From the NCBI RefSeq assembly GCF_022201045.2, contig NC_068557.1:30357501-30421500 (forward strand): a stretch of 64,000 nt of DNA, read 5' to 3'. Origin of the DNA: Citrus sinensis. Its lineage: Eukaryota; Streptophyta; Magnoliopsida; Sapindales; Rutaceae. Position 1 is the stretch's first letter; every line of letters starts with the position of its first letter. The position numbers were made by a program, and so were the translations under genes. The notes beneath the pieces were generated by a model, which had not been told where the DNA came from, did no database searches, and saw only the letters and a list, made by a program, of their open reading frames with translations. This document shows positions 26,001 through 37,099 of this stretch, piece by piece.

Positions 26001-26768
26001 GCTTCTTTGACAAAAAAATTTTCCCAAAAAAAATTCAGGAAATTAATAGAGACAATTTTCTATTTTGTGGATTTTTCTCCACCAGGGTCAATGGACTTTA
26101 TCTACTCCACTCACTTCACCTCCAACAAATCATGTGAAAGCTAATTCAAAAGGAAATTAATTGAGGATTTTCAATAGTAAATAATTTGAAACCTCGTCAT
26201 AAAATTTGTCATTTTTCTTGACGTGAGCCACGTATGTTATGTAATTTGGCCTGTATTAATTAATACATCCATAATTTGACGAGAGACACGCATGTTCCAT
26301 AAATTACTTATAAAGTAGTGTTGGAAGAGTTGGTAAGTTTAATGTTAGGAAGAGTTAAAAACTCACCGAGTAGTGTTGCAGTAAAATTTTTAATGCAATT
26401 TAAAAGGATGAATGCAAATCAAAAATCAAAAATTGCCACAAGCTAGGTAGTTTAGTCGATTAGATTACATTAGGGATAAATTTACAATTTTATGTTGCTA
26501 ACATTGGAGATGTAATCTTTAACTCCCAATCTCCAATTTCTATGTATTTCTTCAAGCTTAGTATAAAAAATAAACTGAAAATAATAATTAAATATATAGT
26601 ATAAATAACATTAAAACTAGCATTACTTTTTATGTGGAACATATAATTTAATATCAACCACATAGTATACTTATAAAGGGTTATGAATTAAATAACATGA
26701 TAAAATGAAAGTATGAAATAACAAGATATTAAGATGGTTCGTGTAATAGAGCTCCTTTACTAATTAAT
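23021..26768. other. intergenic, no gene recognised
   Basis: AT-rich DNA with long A or T runs (near 23421, 23774, 24319, 24598-24619, 25605). Around 23090-23340 and 23790-23950 the GC content rises for about 200 bp but no coding pattern is seen. Nothing else could be supported. Confidence 0.5.
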
Positions 26769-27290
26769 TAGGGGTGGGCATTTTATTTTATTATATTGGA
26801 GTTGAAGTGAACCAAATCATATTATGCCAGTTTGACCTGGTTTGTTTTAAATAGTAAAAACCAAATGGTTTGAAAATCTATGAATCAATTGGTTTATATT
26901 TGATTCAGTTAAAGACCAAACTAATCCAAAGAACCAAATGGTTCAGAGATTAAAAAAAAAATAGATTTTTAATAATTAGGAAATTAGAAATAGAATGCTA
27001 GTGAAAACTCTAGCCTAGAGCACATCACAACCGTCAAACTCATTCTAAATTATGTAATTTTGTTCCATGGTAGACTTTGTTATGTTGCTTGATTTGTATT
27101 GGACTTTAACATGTTTATTATTTGTAGATTTTTATCATGATTGTCTTTGAAGTAATAGTATACAACCGTCTGTGTTGTTTTTTTTTATAATTTTATTGAA
27201 TACATATTCTAAAGTTGCTCAAACTAAATAGAACCAAATTTAATCAGATTAAATAATCAAACCAAACCAAATTGTATCATAATACTTATT
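26769..27290. mobile_element. possible hAT relic
   Basis: Starts TAGGGGTGGGCATTTT, the same terminal signature as the hAT element at 6148, and carries repeated ACCAAATGGTTTG and CAAACCAAACCAAATT motifs near both presumed ends. A matching right terminus and target duplication were not found, so the right limit is approximate. Confidence 0.3.
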
Positions 27291-28385
27291 AATACTTAAT
27301 CGATTCGTCTTTAGAAGCTACAATTAAAAATGTTGGCAAAATGAAAAAAAAATTTCCAAGAAAATGTTCGTATGGTTACTTAATAAATGCGGCGAACCAT
27401 TAGTTAAATCTGATTTACTCTAGAGCCAGTATAATGGATGAATGGCTCAGTTGGACTGTTAGTCAGTGGCCAAATCAAGTACGTAATCATGTGATTAATA
27501 AATAAATAAAAATAAGGAATGGATGAGTGTGTGTATATATACAGTGTTCTCTCACAAAAAATCACATCAGTCTTCCATGTCTCCTGTGCATACTGATCAC
27601 TGACAACTGAGAAAGTACCAGTGCCAGCCTGCCAGCAATACTTTCCTCAAAGAGCGTGAAACACACCCCCACCAACAAGTGCTATGATCGAGGAGAGTGC
27701 GCGTGGGATTAGCGATTTCACGCAATCAGAGAGAAAGGGTCAAGATCAAAGAAGCAGACTCAATGACTAAAGTGTTAGGCTTTTGCAGGGAGGACCCCTC
27801 GACTTTTACGCGGGTGCTCTCTCTGCTTCTTTCAGCCTTTCATCGTACTTTAGTCACGTCAATCACCCTTTTACTTGCTTGCACGCGCCCCAACGCCCCC
27901 CCCTGCCTTACCTGCAACTTTTGTGTGTTGTGGCTACCTTCTTTCGCTGCCGTAGCTTGCTATTCCTGCCCGTACACGTTTCTGTTTCACGAGCCCTCTG
28001 ATGATCTTGATTCAAGGGTAGTGAAGGTCATTTCGGGTATATCCATGTGGTCTGAACAGTTGGCTTTTAATTTATTGTAGCTCTGTTGTCCGTCATTCAA
28101 AGCATCAAAAACTCTTTCTTTCCACTTCTGCATTGAGGGCACGTGGCAGGTCTCTGTGGTGGGTGGGTCCCACTCAGACTTGCCAAAAGGAACTAGACAG
28201 GTCGTTGTCTGGATCACAGGCTGTTGGCCTACTTTTATAAGGTTACATCGCTTTGATCGTACGGCCAGGAACGGCCAAATCTGCATTTAAGGCGTCGGAC
28301 TCAGAGGCCAGGCTCAACTCAATGGCACACATGGTGTTATCTTTTTCTTTTCTTAATATAACAATATCATGTAATAAAAAAAAAA
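27291..28385. other. GC-richer intergenic island, no gene identified
   Basis: Base composition rises between about 27600 and 28320. There is a CACGTGGC G-box core near 28141 and a TATAAGG near 28236. The longest frames (127 codons plus at 27697-28080, 99 codons minus at 27987-28286) overlap each other and match no family I know. It may hold a promoter, a non-coding transcript or a gene too decayed to recognise. Confidence 0.35.
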
Positions 28386-29019
28386 AAAAGATGGACGATT
28401 CAACCCACTAACGTTTAGAAAAAAAAAAAAAAATTTTTTTTAATGTTTTAAAAAAGACTTATAATCTTTTTCAGGTTAATAAACACCGTTTGTTTTAATA
28501 GTATTTTTTTTAATTTTTAATTACTATTATACCCTTATAATAAATATAAATTAATATATTAATTTGAGACATGTCACAATTAATAATTTTTTTAAAACTA
28601 AAAATTGAGATACAATTACATTTTTGTCCAAATTATTTGTTATAAATTATACATTTCTAATGATCAAACCTTTCATATGTGATTATTACTAATAAAACGA
28701 AATTTGATTAAACCCTTTTTCTTTGAGGAATCAAAACCATATTATTATTGTTAGAAAGGTATAATTTATAGTAAATAATTTTGGCAAAAAAATAATTGTA
28801 TCTCAATTTTATACTTTTAAAAAATTATTAATTGTGATATATCTCAAATTAATATATTAATCTTTTTATTATAAGGGTATAATAGTAATTAAAAATAAAT
28901 TTACTATTAAAAACAAATGGTGTTTGTTAACGGAAAGAGGGTTATAAGTCCTTTTTGAAACATTGATGGGTTTTTTGTCTATTTTCCTAAACGTTGGGGG
29001 GTTGAATGTCCTTTTTTCT
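28386..29019. mobile_element. foldback/long-TIR MITE, about 630 bp
   Basis: Arms of about 300 bp are near reverse complements. The left arm runs GGACGATTCAACCCACTAAC... TTAATTACTATTATACCCTT... AATTTGAGACATGTCACAAT, and the right arm repeats these in inverse order, ending in CTAAACGTTGGGGGGTTGAA. There is a short unpaired centre near 28700-28740 and no coding capacity. The target duplication is hidden by flanking A-rich and AAT-rich sequence, so the superfamily (Mutator-like foldback is my guess) is not settled. Confidence 0.7.
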
Positions 29020-29021
29020 AA

Positions 29022-29081
<60 letters not shown>
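29022..29081. repeat. (AAT)n(ATT)n palindromic microsatellite
   Basis: About eight AAT units run straight into about twelve ATT units, making a perfect palindromic trinucleotide tract. It sits exactly between two foldback elements. Confidence 0.95.
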
Positions 29082-29095
29082 TCTTAAAAAATAAT

Positions 29096-29690
29096 CAGCT
29101 ACCCATCTTAAGTGTATGATGTATTTTAAAAATATCATAAAAATCTTATTCTGTTCAATTATTCAGCCGCGATTTACATTTTGTATCATTCATCTACCAA
29201 CCATTGCAGTAAATTGTAATTAATAATTTATCAGCATTACAATAAATTGACTATTTTACCTTTGAAGCCTTCAAAAGGAGGAAAAAAAAAAAATCTCACC
29301 TAATGTGTTGTGTTGGAGGGTGGAATCAGGATCTTGAAGAAAAGTTTTGCAGCTGAAGGACGGATATATAAAATAAATTTAATAGAATGGAAAAAAATAA
29401 AGTGGATGTTAATTAAGAGCTCTCCTTGACCAAGAGAGTAATAAAAAATACATATTATTTCATCCAAGGTTTGATTTGTTTTTTTTTTTTTTTTTTGGCT
29501 TTAAAGGTAAAATAGTCAATTTACTATAATTCAGTTAAATCATTAACGGCAGTTTTTTTTTTTTTAATTAAAATGATTAACGGCGGTTACTAAAATGGTG
29601 GATGGGCGATGCAAAATATAGACTAAGGGTTTAAAATTGAACAAAATAAATTTTTTGTAATATATATTTTTTTTAAGACGGGATAAACTC
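29096..29690. mobile_element. second foldback/long-TIR MITE
   Basis: Arms of about 180 bp face each other: CTACCCATCTTAAG... TTCTGTTCAATTATTCAG... GACTATTTTACCTTTGAAGC on the left and the inverse (GGCTTTAAAGGTAAAATAGT... TTGAACAAAATAAA... TAAGACGGGATAAACT) on the right. The unpaired centre is about 29285-29490. No coding capacity. It belongs to a different sequence family from the neighbouring element at 28386-29019. Confidence 0.6.
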
Positions 29691-31234
29691 AAGATGAACG
29701 GCTGATACTTTCCCACAACTCTTTAAAATTAATTTCGAGTTCTCATCTACTCAAATTTCCACCTTGACGCACATTTCTTCTCATCACCTCGCGCGTGCGC
29801 GTGTGTGAATCAGCCGAACAAAGGAAATTTCTGATCTCAATATAAGTTTAGTTTTTTGTCTTATCGCAAAATCAGATGTTATGTACAGAGGCTCATAACA
29901 TGTAACTTACAAGTAAGCCGCTAGCTAGTGTCCTTCGATAAGAAAAAAAAAGCAGGTACTAAATAACTAGTGATCCGTGCATGCATGCTAACAGAGCGAT
30001 ACAAGAGCTAACTCGGCATAGTGCTTCTCAAGCTCATTTATCGGCAAAATACTTCTGGTCCCGTTGCTATTCATTCAGTATGTTGCCTGAAATTGAATTT
30101 TCTTCCAAGGAGTTTGCTGTGATACTTCATGCACTCGTTGCAGTTGCAATTTGATGTTCGTCAAGCAGCATCTCACTACATATCATAATTTCGACACATA
30201 TTTTGCTTAATTTATATTTTAGATAATTTTTTGTCTTGTAATAATAATATTTCTAATTAAGAATTCTTGACCATATAAAAGTTAGAAATAAGTTACAAGA
30301 AAAAATACATACTTCATTGCATTTTATCTTGTAATGTATTAAAATATTTGTTTTATTATTTTTTACCTTATTCCTTACTTTGATATGGTCTAGACCCCTA
30401 ATTTTATACACACACACACTACCAAGCTGTCTTTTTAATTTGACATGGTGTAAATAAAGTATAGAATTCATGAAAAACATAGCAACAATAATTAATTTAT
30501 GGGAGTGTATGTCAGTTATATATGTCACAATTACTTTCCTGCACGGCTCATGCACAATTCCACTTCGGCCGTGAATCAATAATATCAAAGTATACACAAC
30601 GGAGTTTATCAACATTTAAGCAAAAACCCAATTTTCACATTTCTTTGTCAAATCAGAATGATCTTGAATCTATCAATTCAGATCGGATAATTTGATGAGA
30701 AAACTCAATTATATAATTCATCTATAAAATCTCATTCTCAAATGTCTTGTAATGAGGAAGATGTAGATATCTTGTATGACATTTTTCTACGACAAAATTG
30801 AGTTTTAGTGTCTACTCCGAGAGTCCTTCTTAAGCAATCATATCGTCCCAACATTGATCAAAATTTCAAATCGAATCTGTCAAAAAGAAAATAACTAGGG
30901 TCAATCAGGCATCAATGTGTCCAGTTTGGGCCTACAATGAACTGGGTTGATAACACTTTTCATCAGAAGCCATGGGCCATGACTTGCCCTACATTGGCCT
31001 TCATTATAATAATTAATGATTTGCTGATAAGGTATGAGTTCAAGAGCCACCATTAGGCAACTGCAAGAATCTTTTATATATCGTCAGAATTCAGAATGGG
31101 TATCTATGTAGTTGGTAGATAAATCCAACTAAAACGTACAGTATATGAAAAATAATTCTATTTTTAGTTCACGGAACAATTAAGACTTTGAATAAAACTT
31201 GAGTGGAATCTACTTCCTAAAGTATACTTTTTTT
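29691..31234. other. intergenic, no gene recognised
   Basis: AT-rich with a short (AC)n tract near 30408. A 120-codon minus-strand frame (30253-30615) has no recognisable domain and no splice context; not called. Nothing else supported. Confidence 0.45.
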
Positions 31235-31265
31235 GGGGGGGGGGGGGGGGGGGGGGGGGAGGGGG
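31235..31265. repeat. G25 homopolymer run
   Basis: Twenty-five consecutive G preceded by T8 and followed by A and GGGGG. It lies only about 35 nt downstream of the DUF599 gene stop, so the transcript's 3' UTR would carry a C25 tract. Copy number in such runs is prone to sequencing error. Confidence 0.9.
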
Positions 31266-31299
31266 TGTTATAGGAAGTGATTAATAGTAATAATAATTA

Positions 31300-32138
31300 T
31301 TACCTTAACCCACACCCACGATTGTTATTATGATCGATAAATGTAGCCTTCCCGTAAATTCTGTCAGCGACCTTTTGATCCGTACAGCTCTCCGAAGTAG
31401 AGTAGTTATGTAGGGGAGTTGTATTGGTGTCAAGATAGTGGAGGATAATGACTAGAATAATGGAGGAAAGAAACATAGGTATAGGACCAAAAAACCAAAG
31501 GAGCAAATTAAGGGCAAAATACAAAGCTCTAAGTCCTAGTGACCAAAATTCACCACCTTTAATAATGGCTATCTCGGCGTACTTAACAGGGACGTTGTCT
31601 TCTGGCATGCTTATGAGATAAGTAGCGTGGACAAAATGCCTGGTGGATTGAACGAAACAAGAAAAAGCTAGTAGAAAACACGAGAGAAGGCTTATGTACT
31701 TGATTGAGATGGTGGATGCCCTAGTGTCTCCCAATATTAGTTCGCTCTCAAATATGTTATTTGTTGAGCTGCCAAGCCAGGCCCCAATCAGAGAGCTCAG
31801 AGTTAAGGAGACTGTAGATAAAAATGTTGCTGCAGATATGTTTGATGTTATCACCGTTATAGCTACACTAGCGTCCTTCTTCTCAACCTGCATGCAGTAA
31901 ATTAAATTGGATGAATGTACAAAATTATAATAATCGACAATGAAATAGGAGCTAGGTAGCAGCTAGGTGCCTGCATAAATCTTTCGACCCAAGCTCTTTT
32001 ATCGTTGTTTTCGAAGCCGAAGGCTGTGGTGTGAGGATGATGAAGGTATCTGTAAAGAAGGAATAGATGGTATGTAAACATGATCAGCAGCCCCAAGGGG
32101 ACCAAAACCAGATCAAGGTACTCCTTTTGGAAAGTCAT
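31300..32138 (-). CDS. DUF599 family membrane protein, two exons
   Basis: Exon 1 (32138-31971, 56 codons) and exon 2 (31887-31300) join in phase to a 251-residue protein. It has the DUF599 layout: an N-terminal YLDLVLVPLGLLIMFTYHLF helix (about 7-31), RAWVERFMQ, then KKDASVAITVITSNISAATF leading into helix 2 (about 73-96), helix 3 (ISLLSCFLLAFSCFVQSTRH, about 120-139) and a long hydrophobic C-terminal pair (ALYFALNLLLWFFGPIPMFL onward, about 177-208). The family is plant-wide, membrane-embedded and of unknown biochemical function. The intron, 83 bp, ends in CAG but begins with GC: the exon ends ATGCAG and the intron starts GCACCT. No in-phase GT alternative fits the conserved protein. The short Asn/Ser-rich tail (about 210-251) is not conserved in families I know. 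Confidence 0.85.
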
Positions 32139-33050
32139 GCTTCGACTTTCTTTGTGCCAAAAAGAGCGATGTAAACCCGCTTAATTCTCACTTTACTTAT
32201 AAAATCTGTGCTATTAGTACTACCTGCAAATTCGGATTTGTTTAAGTCTAATCTGACCTTTTCCACTTATGTTTTTTTGTGACTAACTTGCTGCAATCTT
32301 TTCTTCCGATTCACAAGGCATCTATTTGACACGTTAAAAACGAAATTTGCCGATTTCATAATTAGGACAACTGTATGTTTTATAAAATTATTGATTTATG
32401 ATCGATCAAACTTCCAAGCTATGGGGTGGGGATATCCTTGTTTTTAGCTGGCAACTTAATTAATTATCCAATTGTTTTGAAGACGATATAGCATGTTGCC
32501 TTTTACCCCAAGATTTAAGCCGATGATAATATACTACAAGCAATTATTTATCTTCCCTAGCTAATTGAAGTTTCAATTCTAAAATCCAAACATAGAGTCT
32601 AAAGTATCAAATAGTGAGGCAAACTAATACCAATCATTAAGCAGGTCATCGATTTAAAACAAATTAACTTGAGTGTGTTCGGACTTCAGGCAATCCACTA
32701 TCGTTAAGCAAAGTATCTTCATTTCTGGATATTCTCTTGGTTTCGTTGACTTTTATTTTATTTATTTAATTTTTTTTTTGGGAAGAGGTTTCGTGTACTT
32801 TAATTGGCTTGCGTTTGAGAATATCCAGAAATGAAGATGCTCTTCTTGATAATCCACTACTCATGCATACTGATTTTCTCTAAGATGTGTATTATTTTGC
32901 ATATTAGCATCTAGGCTCTCAACCTCATTGCTACATTTTGCAAATTAAATCAGCTGAAAATGATTTTTAACTGTCAAAACTGGTGGTCAACAACCTAAGA
33001 GAAAGAATTTAATCTGATAGGCCTCAAGTGAAATATATACTTCCAAAGTC
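32139..33050. other. intergenic between DUF599 gene and OMT-A
   Basis: No gene. It contains the DUF599 promoter side and, at 32715-32838, a hairpin with perfectly complementary 22-base arms (listed separately). From about 33050 the sequence is the 3' region of OMT-A, also seen downstream of OMT-B and OMT-C. Confidence 0.5.
32715..32838. ncRNA. candidate small-RNA hairpin (uncertain)
   Basis: The arms 32715-32736 and 32817-32838 are exact reverse complements over 22 bases (core ATCTTCATTTCTGGATATTC). Similarity continues outward, imperfectly and with gaps, for about 20 more bases on each side; the loop is about 80 nt. A stem of this length with a 22-nt perfect segment resembles a young plant MIRNA or siRNA foldback, but it could also be a MITE remnant. 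The sequence matches no conserved miRNA that I can recall. Strand is unknown. Confidence 0.3.
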
Positions 33051-33246
33051 TTAGATTTATGAATTGCTTCTTCTCAATGACATAAAGTTGAGAAAGATAC
33101 TGAATTTATTAGCAGAGTGAAAACAGCAGAGACAAGACTGCCAGCAGAAACAGATATTCGGAGCAATAACAAAGTACAAATCCTTTACTCTTAAATTTAC
33201 TTTGGAAATTATTTGAAGATCGAATATTGGGGGATTGATCGATTCT

Positions 33247-34595
33247 TTACGGATAGACTTCAATGAGGGACTTGATACCAAATATAGGAGCTATTTTGTA
33301 GTGAGTGAAACCGGCGTTCACGAAAAGACTTCCCCATTCTTGCTCAGTTCTCTCTTTTCCACCAACATTAAAGTTCATAAAAATGTCAAACAAGAGCTTT
33401 GATTCTGTTAATTCACGGTCATCTTCCTTTTCATCGATTACAATATCTATGATTAATACCTTTCCTCTCTCACCATTGCTTGCAATAGCTTCTCTGCATT
33501 TCTTCAATAGCTTCAAGCAATCCTCGTCATCAAAAAAATGAAAAACCGTCTGCATGCCAATCACCCAATATTTAATAATTAATATCCACCATTAATTAAA
33601 ATTATTTCATGCGTATTCATACACCATCTTCCAATGTGTGTGTGTGTGTGTGTGTGTGCATATATATATATATATATATATAATCTTCAATGAGATTTCC
33701 GTAGTTCATGAAAGTACAGGAACGACTTTTACAATGTTAAAAAATGGTTCCCACGTTTTAATAAAGCACAAGAACCCTCATTGGAACGCACTCGCGTGTG
33801 TGTGTGTGTTTGTTTTACCTTGAAGAAAAAGGCGTCTGACGGAGGAATAAACTGAAACATGTCACCCTCTATGTATTTCAAGTTGTCAGTCTGAGGCATG
33901 TCAGTGACAGCATGTGGGAGGTCAAGTACTGTGCACTTGATGCCGGGGAATGCTTCAGATATGATTCTCGCGAATGCACCCGTTCCACCTCCTACGTCAA
34001 CCATGGAGCGCAACCCTTGAAAGATTGGCCTGCAGTCTTTGACAAGCAAGGTTGCCATTACAGAATCACTTTCAATTACTTGGTTGAACTGCTGGCTTAA
34101 TCCAGGGTTCTGGTTCAGATAGTCCCAAAACTTCAACCCGCGTACAGTTTCCCATAACGTGAGATCGTTCGCTTTGAACCAACTACTTAAATACTGGAAT
34201 GAAGAGACAAAATCTTGGTCAAGCAATCCAGTAACAAGTGGTGACAAACAGTAAGAATTATCTTTGATGAGCAGGGTAGAAGTAGGCGTGAGGCCATAGG
34301 CTTCTTCTTGTTCGTTGTGGTTGACAACTTTGGTTTTTAAAAACAAGCCCACGTGAACGAACAGACGCATGAAATGGAATAGACTACGAGTTTTTGTAGG
34401 CTGAATGTTAAGAGCTGAGGCCAACTCAGAAAGAGTGATCGGTCGTCCGTGGCTGTGAATTACGTCCGCTATGCCTAGCTCAACCGCACATTTGAGTGAC
34501 ATGGAACTTAAAATTTTAATGACACCCTTTTTCAGATGAACTTGACCTTCAAACATCTCTCTTAGAGTGACCCCTTGATTTTCAATGTCACCCAT
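33247..34595 (-). CDS. O-methyltransferase OMT-A (COMT/IOMT-like), intact
   Basis: Exon 1 (34595-33819, 259 codons) and exon 2 (33549-33247) give 359 residues, normal for plant type I small-molecule OMTs. The N-terminal dimerisation domain spans about 18-85. The SAM-binding motif VDVGGGTGAFAR is at 199-210, followed by LDLPHAV (224-230) and GDMFQF (244-249). By alignment to isoflavone OMT the catalytic triad is His263 (TVFHFFDDED), Asp294 (VLIID) and Glu325 (GGKERTEQEW). The canonical His-Asp-Trp after the catalytic base is His-Phe-Phe here. Such enzymes methylate hydroxyls of flavonoids, stilbenes or other phenolics in the cytosol; the substrate cannot be read from sequence. The intron holds (GT)12 and (TA)n tracts. 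TATATATA lies at 34686-34693. First of a tandem cluster with OMT-B and OMT-C. Confidence 0.93.
33635..33682. repeat. (GT)12(TA)n compound microsatellite in the OMT-A intron
   Basis: A GT tract at 33635-33658 followed by a TA tract at 33660-33682, inside the single intron. The OMT-B and OMT-C introns keep only shorter TA tracts at the equivalent place, so this locus is length-variable between paralogues. Confidence 0.95.
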
Positions 34596-34685
34596 AACTT
34601 CAATTGTTTTCGTCTACACTTTACCCCTAACTTCTCTCAGGACTAAGCCTACCAGTTTCCTTATGGTCTACCATATGTGTATGTG

Positions 34686-34693
34686 TATATATA
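34686..34693 (-). promoter_or_regulatory. TATA box of OMT-A (conserved in all array copies)
   Basis: TATATATA about 91 nt upstream of the ATG. Equivalent boxes are present before OMT-B (40267-40274), OMT-C (50464-50471) and the OMT-D fragment (59711-59718), 74-91 nt from their start codons. Farther upstream all copies share the block GCGGTATACTGTATATCCGC or a diverged form of it. Confidence 0.55.
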
Positions 34694-35100
34694 GATTCAC
34701 TTGAAAATTTCGATTCCTGCGGCCAATTCGCAGTGCGAGTTTGAAAAGTCAAAGTGGTTAAACATATAATAATTAATAGCGGTATACTGTATATCCGCAA
34801 TGCGGGTCAACATAGTAATCCATATAATAACAATATGTATTCGTAATGAGACTTACTAGAAGTTGTAACAATGTAAGAAAATTGATCTCAAGGCGCTATT
34901 GAGGTTGTGTAGCTTAAAACTGATGGTTATTGATTAAAAAAATATTATATTTATAAATAAAAATAAATAATATGTAATATATATGATTTTTAAATAATAA
35001 TCTTAAGAAAATACTAAATATTATAGATTTTTTATTATATAAGTGGTGAATTAAATTAATATAAATTTGAAATCATATCAATTAGTATTTACTAAATATT

Positions 35101-35970
35101 TTAGTGTTGTAATTTAAAAATTACAACTAATGTCAAGTAAGGCCCAAGTAAAAAATATTGCATCTCACAAAAGGAACATGAGATAAATAAGGAAAATACT
35201 AAACCACACGCTAGGAAAAGCAAAATGAAAGATATGAGAAAAATACCAGCAAATAGAGTCAAAATTGTACCATACACCCTCAAACAAGATAATTTATTTT
35301 GTTCACCGAAATGGGGTATACTTAAACTTGTCTATGGTTGCTCTTGTGGTGTTAATAGCTTATGCACGAAAATTTGTTTTTTTGTTTTTTTAATTCTTGA
35401 ATGACAAGAGTACTTGCATTCTAAAATATACTCTTAAAATATACTCTAACACCATATTTTAATATAATTTTATATTATAAAATAATCTTACTGAAAATAA
35501 TTATTATTTAAGACAATTTATTTTTTTAAATAAAGTACTGTTTACTTTTAACACTCGCGGGATCTACCGTTTCTTCTTGAACATCATTTTCTTACTCACT
35601 TGAAACAATTAATCTATGCCAAAATGAGTCCATGCCACAATTGGTCGTTTTTATTGATTTTCTTCTATTTGCTCTTTCTATTTCATGAATTTGTAATAGA
35701 TTATTTTAGAAGAAAATGATGAATTATTGAAGAAGAAAATGCTAAAGTGACTAGGGGGATTTGATTATATTAAGGACTATTTTTGGGATTAGTGAAAGTA
35801 TGTTTAAAAACTTCTTCAAAACGGTGAGCCAATAACAGTGTGTTCACAATATATTTTAAGATGCAAATAATTTCCCTATGCTTAAAATATTTTAGGTAAT
35901 TATGTCCATTGATCTTGATATTTGAAAAGTCATAAAAGGGATAAAAAAAATTGCTTGGCTCAATAGCTCA
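35101..35970. other. OMT-A upstream region, conserved across copies
   Basis: Non-coding sequence present upstream of OMT-A, in unit 2 and in the OMT-D unit, and in diverged form upstream of OMT-B and OMT-C. The fragment ATCTTGATATTTGAAAAGTC near 35913-35932 is the empty target site of the SINE pair found in the OMT-B and OMT-C upstream regions. A 60-codon hydrophobic minus-strand frame (35101-35283) recurs in three copies but loses its start in the diverged copies, so it is not called. Confidence 0.5.
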
Positions 35971-36766
35971 TAAGAGTGGGCATGAGTTGACCAGTTGGAT
36001 AGAGTTTGTGAAAATCCAACTCAACTGTTGAATAGGTTGAGATAAAATCAATCTAACCCAACTAAATAAATATATTTAACTCAATCCAATCTAACCCTTA
36101 AATCGTAAGGTTGGGTTCGATTGGGCTGGTTTGATCGGGTTCTGAGCCATATTAAAATTAAAAGCTAAATAAAGAAAAAGACATGAAATTTGAAATGGAA
36201 CTTCTTAAAATTAAACATAAATCTATCATGACATGAAAATTTATTCACTATTTAGTGTTCGATAAAGAAAGCTAAAAGACCAACTATCTTATTAAAATCA
36301 AATTAAAAAAATTTCAACAATGAGCTTCGAGACTTTATTCTCATTTCCCGCGTCTTTTTTTCAAATTTCAAATCCAGACCTTTTAGATAATTAGTTAGCA
36401 TCGTATCCCATAACAAAATGAAGTGATATATAATTATGTACCATTAAGTATTTACTAAAAAATAACTATAAACTGAAACTAACTTACTTTCAAAATTAAA
36501 CTTATAAGATAATATATTTACTTATATGAGAGCGTGATTTTAATTTTGCAATTAGAAAATAGAGTAGTATATATGAGAATGAAATTGTCTCTCTTATATA
36601 ATAATAAAAAGAGTTAAAAATTAGATTAACCGTTTAGGTCTTTGGTACCATATTTTTATTATTATTTATGTGAATTGGGTTGAGTTAGGTGGGTTCATCA
36701 TTATTGATCCAACCCTAACTCAATTATTAATTGGGTTCAAAAAAATTAATCCAATTAACCCACAAT
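35971..36766. mobile_element. possible old hAT relic in the kinase unit
   Basis: Starts TAAGAGTGGGCATGAG and is rich in GGTTGGGTT/AACCCAAC subterminal-type repeats on both sides (36020-36130 and 36675-36765). The same sequence occurs at about 46163-46957 and in the third unit near 60950. All three copies have it, so there is no empty site for comparison; ends are approximate. Confidence 0.3.
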
Positions 36767-36844
36767 AATCATTTTTCTTAATTAGTTTAAATTCTGTTTC
36801 GGATGCCTAAAAGTTCGACTTTTCAATAAGAATCTAAAGAGTAA

Positions 36845-37099
36845 ATTAAAAAGAAACACCTGCCATTCTTCAATTTCTTAATAGCAACCACCTCAGTACA
36901 TTATCCCAAAACCACCTTCACCCAACAAAATATCAGGCTTGAAGTTCTTGGTTGCAGACTTCAAATCCAAAAAATTGAACACCTTGAGATTTCGTATCTC
37001 CAAAATCTGTCCATTTGAACGTGCCTCAATACCAACTTCACTGATAGCTTCTGAGAATTGACTTTTGCCCGCAAAGCTGCTAGTTGCTAAGATCTCCAT
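36845..37099 (-). pseudogene. receptor-like cytoplasmic kinase fragment, copy A
   Basis: The frame from 37099 reads MEILATSSFAGK..., then VFNFLDLKSATKNF and LLGEGGFGIMY, which is the N-terminal region and glycine-rich loop of RLCK-VII (PBL/APK1-type) kinases. A stop follows at 36895; a shifted frame then gives EVVAIKKLKNG with the invariant VAIKK lysine and a donor-like AATGGCAG/GTGT. The segment normally between the loop and VAIKK is deleted and the rest of the kinase domain is absent. Probably non-functional. Copies: 47033-47287 and 62352-62620. Confidence 0.75.

Noticed and set aside
27747..27835. Possible miR156/157-like hairpin (GTGCTCTCTCTGCTTCTTTC at 27814 resembles a miR157 star)
   Set aside because: The facing arm near 27747 pairs over only about 11 bases and does not contain a miR156/157 guide sequence, so the fold is not convincing.
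27697..28286. Overlapping frames of 127 codons (plus) and 99 codons (minus)
   Set aside because: No recognisable domain on either strand, mutual overlap, and local GC enrichment that alone lengthens frames.
28869..29138. 89-codon minus-strand frame with a poly-Asn/poly-Ile run
   Set aside because: Produced by the AAT/ATT microsatellite and the foldback element arm.
30253..30615. 120-codon minus-strand frame
   Set aside because: No recognisable motif, AT-driven composition, and no promoter or splice context.
35101..35283. 60-codon hydrophobic minus-strand frame, repeated at 45290-45472 and 60117-60299
   Set aside because: It recurs only because the segment was duplicated; in the diverged OMT-B/OMT-C upstream regions the start codon and frame are lost, so there is no sign of selection for a protein.
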